Program-made: the position numbers and the translations under genes
Notes under the pieces: generated by a model
The model's database searches: none
Seen by the model: only the letters and a program-made list of their open reading frames with translations
What the model was told of the DNA's origin: nothing
Assembly (NCBI GenBank): GCA_009617715.1
Contig: VTFK01000370.1
Coordinates: 186,001 to 250,000 of the forward strand
Reading direction: 5' to 3'
Source: Plectrocnemia conspersa
Taxonomy: Eukaryota; Arthropoda; Insecta; Trichoptera; Polycentropodidae
DNA: 64,000 nucleotides
Part shown: positions 20,750-30,060 of the stretch, piece after piece
Layout of the letters: the number at the start of each line of letters is the position of its first letter
How positions within the stretch are numbered: the first letter of the stretch is position 1

Positions 20750-21435
20750 GAAACGAAAACGCTGGTAATTAGGTGGCACACAAAAATAGTTATATATTTT
20801 TATTAGCAGCTTAAATAAAAGCTTAAAAATAAGTGCTTTTTTTTAAAGTACACTTGTCGACGCGACTCAAAGGGAATCATATCCCAACATATCTTGTAAA
20901 AGTTTTTTGTTAAATTGATAATATTTTTATTCCCTTACGTACAGTCATTTTTTATTTTTTATTTTACATTAATTAATAAAAAAAATATTTATTAATGTAT
21001 TTAATGTAATTTTTATTATTCGGTTGCATTATTTGACAACCAGTCCAGAGAAGCATGCTCAAAATAAGTGCGTTCTTGAGCTCCTTAATTGATGCGTGTA
21101 TCCCAAAACAGATCCTATCATCACAAAGGCTTTATTGCATATATTTCTTATTAGGTGAAGAAATGTGTGGACTACACTTGAAATAGAAAGCACGTTGTTT
21201 TACATATTAAAATCGAAATTTAGTGGCGTTCATGCTCAGTAACCATTTCACAATCCTTAATAGAATCAATTTTAAAAAATGCTTTAAGATCATCAGCGAA
21301 AAGTATTAATTTGGAATTATGAATTACTTAATTAATGTCATTATTAAACAGAATTTTTTTAAGAATAAAGTCATGGCAAACTTTATCAAAAGCATTTTCA
21401 AAATCGGTGTAGATGACATATGTCGTGATTTGAAA
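20750..21435 (-). mobile_element. LINE family X, copy 1 (jockey/CR1-type RT relic)
   Basis: The minus-strand translation gives YTDFENAFDKVCHD at about 21,370-21,411 (palm block DFSKAFDKVNH), then after a deletion SKLILFADDLKAFFKIDSI at about 21,265-21,325 with the FADD catalytic motif. Further on are an EHASLDWLSN-like piece near 21,030 (family LEYASxVWSP) and LGYDSLESRRQVYF-like sequence near 20,850-20,900. A 3' segment at 20,760-20,783 is identical over 24 bases to one at 26,966-26,989. Multiple stops and deletions make it inactive. Only the RT C-terminal half survives, a typical 5' truncation. Confidence 0.8.
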
Positions 21436-22435
21436 ATTTAAAAAACGTTTTTTTAAATTTAGAACTGATACTAAATATGTAATATAAATATATTTAAACT
21501 ATATTTAGGCACACAATATACATATGTTTATCTAAAATAAATAAAAATCATAAACGTATCATACACAAAAAGTATAATATCATATAATGCTCATTACTTA
21601 AGACAAAACTTAAAATACAATTAATTATTTTTAATTGCTGCTATGCTTACTACATTTTTTTTTAATTAAAATTAAAACTGTTTTTACAGTATTTATTAAA
21701 GTGGCATTTTAAAAAAAATTAAAATATTACTTCATTACAATTACCTAAACAAAACATATTTGACCTATAACAGTTTGTTATTCTTATATTTGTTAAGCCT
21801 TTGTTATTTATTTTTAAATTTACTACACATAAACAATGCCACAAAGCATAGCTTTATCATCAATAGACGTTTGAATCATAATCCTTAAATAGTCTAGTAC
21901 AGCCGTTTACTTTTGTATTCTTATGAGTGTCAAACAGTTTTTAACCAATACAGAACTAAAAGTAAAAAATATTGATAGTATGTCTAGTTAATTAAAAATT
22001 GTAAGCTGTTATGAATGATTTTATCGTATCTTTCTTTATACAATGTATAAAAAATATGTTTAAAAAAATGTTAAAAAATGGATTTCACAAAAAATTAAAA
22101 ACAACTTAAAATTTATTTTATTTTTGTTGAAAAATATCATAAACTTGTTTAGTACAACGATTACAGTTTGAGATTCAGACTCTTATATTATACTTTAACT
22201 GCTTTAAGACTATTTCGTTTGTATTTAACACTTTATCTAATTTTCTGGGTTTCTTGTGCAATTTTTACTTTCTGTCAAATTTTACTTATTTAACTTTTTC
22301 TTTAATTATGATAAATTGGTGGACGATTAATGCTTTATACTTTTGCGGGTATTACGCATTTAATAAAATAAACTTATTTGAAAATAAATATTTTAATAAA
22401 ATTTTTTTTAATAAACCTTTCTTCATGTGACACTA
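21436..22435. other. AT-rich sequence, nothing identified
   Basis: AT-rich, with short homopolymers and no recognised element. Confidence 0.5.
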
Positions 22436-22447
22436 ATTAAAACATCG

Positions 22448-22486
22448 TTATTATATATATCCACACATATTTCTATTATATATATT

Positions 22487-22569
<83 letters not shown>

Positions 22570-22590
22570 ACACATATTTCTATTTGTCAT
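22448..22590. repeat. (TA)n microsatellite with duplicated flanks
   Basis: A long TA tract from about 22,477 to 22,567, interrupted once by AACA near 22,531. The flank CCACACATATTTCTATT occurs at 22,461 and again at 22,568, so a unit of 107 bases is partly duplicated. Prone to length change and to assembly error. Confidence 0.85.
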
Positions 22591-22830
22591 TATGCCCTGA
22601 TTCCAACCGCCGCCCATCGTATTATATTAATGATAATTCTGTGCAAAATCTTCATCGCTTGCATTTCACTGTTCATTAAAATCAATGTCCTATGATTTTA
22701 TGGCCTACATCACCATCATTTCACAACACGATCTTTATTATGGCGGACTAATGGGGTGTGACAACGACCGCTAAAATTCCACAGATCATTATTTTCCAGC
22801 GAAAAACTCGCATACTTCGTTTGATATTTT
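22590..22830. promoter_or_regulatory. GC-richer island
   Basis: Complex sequence with TTTTATGGCC near 22,698 and TTATGGCGG near 22,738, resembling posterior-Hox/Cdx TTTATGG cores. There is no open frame. Candidate enhancer by composition and motif only. Confidence 0.22.
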
Positions 22831-23027
22831 TATTCTTCTAGCTTCCATTAATTTTAAAAGATATTTTCAATGTTTATTGTCAAAGTAGAATTTAAAAATA
22901 AATACATCAAACGTGAAAATAATATTTGTATACAGAAAGGTTCATAAGTCGCTTTACAATTTAAAAATTAATATCTAAAATCAGGTTATGCGGTTTTCCC
23001 CAGTGAAATACGAACTACTAAAGGTAC

Positions 23028-23105
23028 AAGTCGTTTTGACGTGGATTTTTGACTTTGAGAAGGGATAATTGTTTTATGCGCTCTCCTATTCGGCAAAATT
23101 TTAAA
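23028..23105 (+). mobile_element. MITE family B, copy 3 (solo right arm)
   Basis: GTTTTGACGTGGATTTTTG, a GAGAAG block, ATAATTGTTTTATGCGC and TCCTATT match the right arm of the copy at 20,115-20,290 in order. The left arm and core are absent. The following GGCAAAATTTT parallels the CCAAAATT that ends the other copies. Confidence 0.65.
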
Positions 23106-23935
23106 TTTCACATGTCATTATGGCTGCAATTTATAGGTCAACTTTTAGGTTAAAGTTAAATATTGCACTGACGACCGATTACGTGTGATTGTAATACGTG
23201 AAGACAATAGACTAAATTTTGTTTATAGCCAAGTGTTGAAATACATTTTTAATAACAAGATGAATAAAATGAATTATAATGAAAAACGAATAAGTTTGAA
23301 TCTCTTTTGGGTGAAGCCGGGAAAAAAGCTAATACTAAAGTTAATGTTCTGTAGTTGAAATGATTGCAAGATAATTGCTTGAATTGCAAGCATATTCCGT
23401 TTAATTAACAAGCATTTAAGTATTTGGTCTTAAATCGTTTCTTTTTAGTTGACTTAATAAATTATAAGGTATTTTTTTTTAATTGATTTTATCAAAGTCA
23501 GTGTCAATTTTTGTTATAATTTTTTTAATAAGACAGCATACCGCTATCTAAAAAATTTAACCCAGACAATCCGTAACATTGAAGTAGACAATGCATATAG
23601 CGCACTTATATTAGCAGTGTTTAACATATTTTGATGTGACTAGAGTTTCAAATCAAATATAAAGTGCTAGTTTCTGTGTCATTATATATTTTATATTGTA
23701 ACTGATAATATACACTATCTATTAAAAATAAATTACAGTTTTGACTTACAGTTTTACAAAATAATTTCGGTTAAGCCAAATATTTACCGAGCTTTATTGC
23801 AATAATAAATTATTTATAGCAAAACTAGATAAACACTGTCCAACTTTTCTTTGTCCGCGGGCATTTTTTTCTTTTGCGAACATTTCGGGGGCTAAGTCAG
23901 TGGGGACAAAGCTGCAATAGATAATTCATAACGAC
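23106..23935. other. AT-rich sequence, nothing identified
   Basis: AT-rich to about 23,850, then a short GC-richer stretch to 23,920 with GGGGGCTAAGTCAGTGGGG. No product recognised. Confidence 0.45.
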
Positions 23936-23939
23936 AATT

Positions 23940-24422
23940 TTACTCAGCCAGTTAATATCGGCGCCAGTCGACCACATGCTGGAGTGAGGGACCTTTCTTG
24001 AGTTTGAACTCCCAAACTCTTGAGAGGAAGTAAGCTCTAGGACTACCCATCCGAGGTAGGGTCCTTTGGACTACCAATGACGAGTAAAGCATTGCATTTC
24101 AACGCAAGCTGGCCAAAGGGCTCGGCTCTTAAAGACCGAGAGCTAATGCTGAAACTGAGGCAATACAAAATGTGATGTAACAAGGATGAAACGCACTGAA
24201 ATGCAATAGCATGCAATGCTGATGCAATGCAGGTAGTGATGAGAACGTTTCCCAGAACGCTCAGGATAAATACTACTGATACTCTAATAAATAACGTAGT
24301 TACCGCTTATCTGGCCTTCAAAAGCTGGATGCCGCCCATTGGGTTGGACTCGTAGGTTCCATGTACCGGTAACGGCAGTGGTTTGCCCAATGGATGCCAA
24401 AGTGGTTCACTCGCAGCCATTT
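23940..24422 (-). pseudogene. GC-rich block with unassigned 126-codon frame broken once
   Basis: The minus strand opens with ATG at 24,418-24,420, directly preceded by an in-frame TAA. It runs 37 codons (MAASEPLWHPLGKPLPLP, then a proline- and glycine-containing stretch) to TAA at 24,307-24,309, then 87 more codons to TAG at 24,043-24,045. The second part starts with a hydrophobic segment (VVFILSVLGNVLITTCIA) long enough to span a membrane, then a Cys/His/Leu-rich stretch. Composition is close to balanced GC and changes abruptly to AT-rich at 24,421, so this looks like an insertion or gene fragment. Hairpins occur in the DNA: GAGTTTG/CAAACTC at 24,000-24,019 and CTACC/GGTAG near 24,043-24,059. 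I do not recognise the family. It may be a repeat-encoded protein, an exon, or a chance frame. Confidence 0.3.
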
Positions 24423-24585
24423 AACATCATTTTTAAGTATACTTTTTTATATAAATTTATAAACATAGTTTCGTATTCAAACAATTGTATTTAGACTAGC
24501 ATAGAATATAAATAAACAACATAAAAATAACTATGAATATTGCAGTTTATACATATGTATACATTTTCAAAATTGTCTTGTTATA
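24423..24585. other. AT-rich sequence
   Basis: AT-rich spacer with no features. Confidence 0.5.
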
Positions 24586-24589
24586 CGTT

Positions 24590-25005
24590 CCTCTGACAAA
24601 TGTTTTGACGCACGATCAATTTTCCACGTGACAAACTTTCCTCTCGCTTTGGCAAACTTTACCCGCACTACACGGGAAGCTTTCACCTCTTAGCTAGCAA
24701 TGCCCGAATTATTATATATTGTGTTATATACTTCCACTAATCCGAAATATACACTTATAATGAGAAACATTGAACGTGCGTTATTTATTCGCGTAATTAA
24801 CCCCCAAACAGGCGTTATTGTTTCGGTTCTCGCCAGCGTTGTAATGGGCGTCGTATTACACAAAACGACTCTTAGGCCGTTGAGTGTACGTAATTTGGTG
24901 TGTTGCGGTGCAAATGAATATTAAACAGCTGGCACGTGTCACTTGGCAGTCAGCGATCGTCAACCGCACCGCCAGGCTTTAAAAATGCACGCGGGTGTAA
25001 AATAA
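24590..25005. promoter_or_regulatory. GC-rich island
   Basis: Complex block containing a CACGTG E-box near 24,625 and GGCACGTGTCAC near 24,931-24,942. A plus-strand frame (24,700-24,924, 74 codons, from ATGCCCGAATT) has no recognisable domain and could be chance. Candidate enhancer or promoter. Confidence 0.25.
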
Positions 25006-26075
25006 TTATCCGCAACGTATTTAATTATAAACAGTTTTTGTGTGAAAATGAATCATTAATTCAAAATAAATATAGTTTATTACGGTTGTGCCACAGTTGA
25101 TAGCGTGAACCCCTATTGTAAGTCTTTATTAGAAAAAAAATATTGAAACCCAAAGTTTTCCTTGCAAATTACCTCTTATTTATTAAATGTAAAGTAACAT
25201 AAAAAAAAACAAAGAAAAAGTAATAATGCAAGAATGACATTTCTAACTGATGGCAATCTACACTTGTTCCCGAATTGATGGGGATCATAAATCATGAACC
25301 AAAATCTTAATTTAATTTGTAGTAAAACTATATTGCTTTTCGATTTTTAATCTCAAGTTTTCTCTTATTTCTTATTTGTTCCAGTTACTTGATATGTTTT
25401 CGTTGTTGCTTTCTCAGTTTTATGTTAAAAGAAAAAAATATTATATTTACATTTTAAAATACTTATGTATTAATATTTTGACGGCCTGCTGGTTTATATT
25501 GTTTAACTTGAACTTATGAGAGATTCATACTACGTACTTTAAGATTTTTATTAAATTCGTATCATTAAACAGTCTGAGTGGAACATTTGAATTCGGTCAC
25601 AAATTTATATGCCGTTTAATGGTTTTTCTCTTAATTAAAAGTTTCTAAACGCTCTTTACTGAAATTCGCTGTAAGTTCAAACATAGAACTATTACGTTAA
25701 TTAACGCGATTAAACCATGTCGCGCGTAAACAAAACATAAATATTTATTTGTTTTAATATGTACAAGGCATAACAACTTTACATCAATGCACCCTCAAAC
25801 TAGAATTAGATTACTTTATATAAAATATTAAGTAGATCATAATGCGTTCATCAAATGCAAATAGCTAAATGAGAACCAATGCCACCGAAAGCAAACCCGG
25901 GCTCTGGGAAAATAATGATTCTGTACCCAATGACAAAAAAGCATTTTTTACCATCGTAAAATATTTTTTTTAAATAAATATTAGTAGGTAAGAGCTAACA
26001 GGGATATGTGGTCGCTTTTTTAATCTTTTCATTTCATCAAGTTCATAGTATTTTATAAAATAACATGCATTTTCC
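25006..26075. other. AT-rich sequence with one palindrome
   Basis: AT-rich. CGTTAATTAACG at 25,695-25,706 is a perfect palindrome with homeodomain-type cores. Nothing else is assigned. Confidence 0.45.
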
Positions 26076-26077
26076 CG

Positions 26078-26245
26078 GCCAAATTCAAGGGAGTCTAAAG
26101 AATCCACGTGAAAAGCGATAAAATCGTGCTCGTTACTGAGCGTTCCCACTGCGACGGTGCCGACACGATTTTATTGCTTTTGACGTGAATTTTTTACTTC
26201 TGAGAAATGATAATTGTTTTTGTGCCCTTTTATTGACCAAAATTA
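26078..26245 (-). mobile_element. MITE family B, copy 2 (inverted core)
   Basis: The inner arms AATCCACGTGAAAAGCGATA (26,101 onward) and ATTTTATTGCTTTTGACGTG (26,169 onward) and the outer ACTTCTGAGAAATGATAATT match the family. Its core, GTGCTCG through GACACG at about 26,125-26,166, is the reverse complement of the core in the 20.1 kb copy with a few changes. The copy is therefore inserted in the opposite orientation. The left outer arm is largely lost, leaving CCAAATTCAAGG near 26,079. Confidence 0.8.
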
Positions 26246-26560
26246 GGTTTAAATACATTTTGATTGTTACTCTCATATCAAAAGTCCGTAGTAGTATCGA
26301 TAAGGGTAGCTTTTAAATTTTTAAGACAGTGTAATATGCGAGAAGCAATGTCTGTCTGTATTTCTTTTGCTTATTTTCCTCTGAGTTGCCTTAGTTTGTA
26401 TTTTGGACGAACTAATAAAAGTTCTAAGACTATAATTATTTTTAGAACTTTCATTGGGTTAGGTTTGGGTTTGAACAGTAAATGAAAGTTTTGTCTTCTG
26501 TTTGTCAAAAACTTTAGTATTATAGATATTTTAAAGCAGCATATAATTCCACCAGCTTTA
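26246..26560. other. AT-rich sequence, short frames only
   Basis: Overlapping short frames on both strands (26,264-26,673) with no family signature. Confidence 0.4.
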
Positions 26561-26565
26561 AAATA

Positions 26566-26840
26566 TATTTTCATTAGTAGAAATATATATCTACCGATAA
26601 TTATGTATTTGGACTTCACTAATGAAAATATAACTTCACTGAAAAATACACAATTACTGTAAAATTCATACATCGCACGTAAATAAATAATGATAAGTAT
26701 GTAAATCTATAAAAAATCGTATAGTTTTACTAGCACCTGCAAGATAATATCTTTATAATAATAATATCTACCGGTGAAAATATATTTCAATATGATTTCA
26801 CTGAAATGATATTTCAAAAAAATATTTTTGGCATTGACGA
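26566..26840. repeat. Inverted-repeat element related to 18.4 kb repeat
   Basis: TATTTTCATTAGT at 26,566-26,578 pairs perfectly with ACTAATGAAAATA at 26,618-26,630. Downstream, ATATGATTTCACTGA at about 26,793 and a GATATTTCA phrase match the segment at about 18,461-18,490. ATCTACCG occurs at about 26,589 and 26,768. Probably pieces of one decayed non-autonomous element family. Confidence 0.45.
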
Positions 26841-26859
26841 GAACAAATCAATACTATCT

Positions 26860-27735
26860 GACAGATGGCTAAAAAAAAGTCAGATAGCTATGCTTACTTA
26901 TTAAGTAATTGTCCAATAACCCTGTTCTTGCATGCTGTATTTCAAACAATACTTGGGAACAGAATCGCTGGTAATTAGGTGGCACACAATAAAATCTCTG
27001 TATTGTAAGTATATCCTACCAGCAACTAGAAACAGTGCATTCCCAAGTACACTCATATCCCAATAAACCTTAATATTGTGTGAAATAAAAATAGATAATA
27101 TTTGTATTACTTTGCTTACAAGTGTTTGAAAAAACTACTTTTTTGATCTTTTTTTAATAAGAATGGGTCAATTTTTTTATTTGATAACCAAAACAGAGCA
27201 GCATACTAGTAAAAGGCACTTATTGCTTACTAGGTGATTATACAAACACATTGCCCTCAAGATTTTCAATTGATGCGTATCGTAAGAAAATTGTATTTCT
27301 ATTTAAGACATATGTTTTCTATATTCTGATGGAATCTTTAGTGGTCTTGAAATAGGACAACTAAATCAGTTTTCACTTATGTGCGATAAAGCACATTGTT
27401 ATATATTTTATAATCAAATTTAAGTGGTTATTTTTCTCTATAATATGTTATTTGCTAAATGATATTAGCCAATGATGGCGCACATAGATTTTCATCAGCA
27501 AAAAAAAAGTTTTTACAATACCTAAAGGCATATATTTTAAGAAATACCTTAAGGTCGTCGGCGTAATGTTCGAATTTTTAATTAGGAATAAGTTTATTAA
27601 TATTAATAATAACATATGAAACATATTAATGAACTGAGAATAGAATCTTGAGAAATTTCTGATGTATGGCAATGTATTCAGTTTTTAAAAATTAAATAAA
27701 GCATAGCAAACTTTTTTAAAAACAAAATTTGCGTT
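26860..27735 (-). mobile_element. LINE family X, copy 2 (YADD retained)
   Basis: On the minus strand at about 27,523-27,570 the translation is HYADDLKVFLKIYAFRYCKN, with an intact YADD catalytic motif. Upstream at about 27,700-27,720 is KKVCYALF, matching the DKVCH segment of copy 1. Downstream fragments include a CACCTAGTAAGC-type stretch that parallels CACCTAATAAG of copy 1. The 3' end carries the exact 24-base segment at 26,966-26,989 shared with 20,760-20,783. It is the same strand and order as copy 1, about 6.2 kb apart. Many stops and frameshifts are present. Confidence 0.8.
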
Positions 27736-28080
27736 AGATTGCGTCTAATAGTAGTTAATTACAATACTACCAAGAAAAGTTTATAGTAAACAATAGTGTT
27801 AATAAAATTCTGAGTAAATTTTAAGTATAACAATATTTTATTACGTAAATTGTAAATAAATGCATATTTATAGAGCAAAATATTTTAAATCATAAAGTTA
27901 AATTGACTTATTGACCATTATGTGAACAAAAGCGTTCAATGCCTAAAACAAGTATTGAAAAAAATCAAATAAACCTCAGCGCCACAAATTTTCTTTGCAC
28001 CAGAGAATGATAAATTGCCGCGAATGATGGATAGCTTTTTGCAAACGTAAGCCTTATTGTTCCAATGGTTCGTAATCGAC
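27736..28080. other. AT-rich sequence, nothing identified
   Basis: AT-rich. A slightly GC-richer patch at 27,975-28,080 grades into the next island. Confidence 0.5.
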
Positions 28081-28084
28081 GACA

Positions 28085-28465
28085 CATTCACTATTTAGCA
28101 TTTTCCGCCCACCCTACGCTGCCCTCTTTCTCTTCGGGTCTTTGTCTATTTTTTTCGCGTTCCGAAGGTCCTTAAAGTGGAATTTCGGCCGCATACTAAG
28201 CGAACGTTTTAACAATTTAGCCGTTGTTGCCAAGGGTCGGCGTGACAATTCCAACCCCCTGCCGACGACACAAAACCACCCCGGCCGGAAGGGGTGGTGC
28301 ATTGTGGGCGTTAAACAACATTCCTTCCTCAGTGTGCGCTGGAGATGAATGCGAAGTAAGGCTGCTAACCGTGTCGCGATTAACTCTAAACGATGTAGGA
28401 CAGACTTCCAGACGCATTCTTGAGCTGCTGCCACGATGCAGTTGAATGCAGTTGTTGAAAGTGCA
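28085..28465. promoter_or_regulatory. GC-rich island
   Basis: About 380 bases near balanced composition. Frames of 66-123 codons are open on both strands at once (28,114-28,485 minus; 28,142-28,445 plus), which is what GC-rich non-coding DNA gives when stops are rare. None has a recognisable domain. ATGCAGTTGA is tandemly duplicated at about 28,434-28,454. Candidate conserved non-coding element or unrecognised exon. Confidence 0.25.
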
Positions 28466-28799
28466 TTTTCAGTAGGTTTATTCAACTAGACGTTCGAGCG
28501 AGCAATTTTATATGGTCGATGCCACTTCAGAACGAATAGAGAAGCATCAATTTATCCGTTCAACATTATGAAACCAATATAAAACTAGAGCATTGAAATA
28601 TAAGGATTCTATTACTTTATTCATTCTCTAACGTAATTTATTTTATATAACAAGCGATTCTATTTATCTATACTCTTTTAAATCTAACAACTTAATTCAA
28701 TTAAATTAAAGAATAACTACGTTTCCAAGTGCTTTGTTTATATACTTTCCTTGCATCTCCTCATATATCAAAGTAATAAATATAGCGGTACAAGTTAAA

Positions 28800-28950
28800 C
28801 TAGAATCTCACCACCATGAATCTAAAACAAAGAAGAGTTTTCACCAAAGCAAAAAAAGTATTTTCAACAGATTTAGTTACTGTTACTCTTGATCTTATAG
28901 AGACACTTCCGACTCCAAAACTTGCACTGTGCTAGATTTATATTGTATCA
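28800..28950 (+). mobile_element. 39-codon relic with DLxxxLPTPKL motif
   Basis: ATG at 28,816 in a strong context (CCACCATGA) opens a frame to a stop at 28,933-28,935. It reads MNLKQRRVFTKAKKVF, then VTVTLDLIETLPTPKLAL. From memory, a multi-copy protein family in arthropod genomes, probably transposon-encoded, carries a basic leucine-rich helix followed by a DLQKxLPTPKL motif and then a YYKR segment. The first two are present here; the YYKR part is not visible after the stop. I take this as a fragment of that family. It could also be a chance short frame. Confidence 0.35.
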
Positions 28951-29925
28951 ACCACTAACGACTTTAGTCATACAAAAACAAAAGCGTTGCCACACTAACA
29001 TACGTACCTCAAGATTAAGTTAACGTTGTGAATTTTTTAATCGTGTGAAAGATATTAAAAGAGCACGTTTCGTTATTTTTACAAATGACAAATATTTTGT
29101 ACAACTGAAAAACATTTGCGACGGTACGATATACTAATCCATTACACATTTACATTTAAAACAATTCTACGTTATTCACTGAAATGAATACTGATGTTAC
29201 TCCTTGGTGTAACTTTATGAATCTTCTAATTTTTTTTTTAATGATAGATATGTCTCACAATACTAAACTTTTATTCATCTAGTTTCATACCTTTCTGGCC
29301 CAAAATCAAACGAAATGCATGTTGTAAGAATCTTCGTTTACAGTCACCTGCTCCTAAAATATATGTAACTATAGGACAATTTTTGCCCCATAAAGTTATA
29401 ATTGAACATACATATATAAGATCCTATTTACCTATATTTGAGCCTTTGATTAAGAAAATAAGGCAAGTCTATATTATATTATTGTTGTATAATTCATGGT
29501 TTGCAACATATGTATGCATAGTCTGAAATATACACATATATTATTAAATGATATGTTCCGATGCTAAAATGCCATTGACTGATAACTATAAATTATTATT
29601 TTATTATTGTATCGTAATTATTTTATGACCGTATTTTATTAAGAACTTTAAATTAAACATTACATATAAAAAAATATAATTCAGCGATTTTTAACTTTGT
29701 ATAATTTTTTTTTTAAATAGTTTATTAAAGAAGTAAAATATTTAGTATTATTTTGTTGCAAAGCTCATTATGCGAAGTAGATACAAATTTAATAGTGTCG
29801 TTTGCATTGAGTTACAAGTGCGGATTTATCTCTATAGGAATTTATGTATCGTAAAATTACGTCATGCGACATAAAAAGTCGTGTCGTAAATAAAATGATA
29901 AAAATGAAGCTTTTTTCCTTTAAAG
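28951..29925. other. AT-rich sequence, nothing identified
   Basis: AT-rich, no element or exon recognised. Confidence 0.5.
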
Positions 29926-29929
29926 AAAT

Positions 29930-30060
29930 ACGGAATCGCACTTACGACTAGACGTCAATGCATTATTCATACGCGTTTCATATAAATTCGAATATAATTT
30001 TTGGTTTATGTCTCAGTTTCGGCGCGAATTTGCGACTTTGACGGCGTTATATAAAATATA
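29930..30060. promoter_or_regulatory. Small GC-richer island
   Basis: Complex sequence (ACGACTAGACGTCAATGC and TCGGCGCGAATTTGCG are within) between AT-rich flanks. No coding signal. Confidence 0.18.

Noticed and set aside
23960..23966. TGGCGCC on the minus strand resembles a retroviral-type tRNA primer-binding site.
   Set aside because: Seven bases only, no flanking LTR pair and no gag or pol motif nearby.
24043..24306. Hydrophobic stretch VVFILSVLGNVLITT looks like the first helix of a class A receptor.
   Set aside because: Only this short segment fits; what follows has no second helix or other receptor motif, and an in-frame stop precedes it. Hydrophobic similarity alone is weak.
28114..28485. 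123-codon minus-strand frame in the 28 kb island.
   Set aside because: Overlaps open frames on both strands; no recognised family or initiation context.
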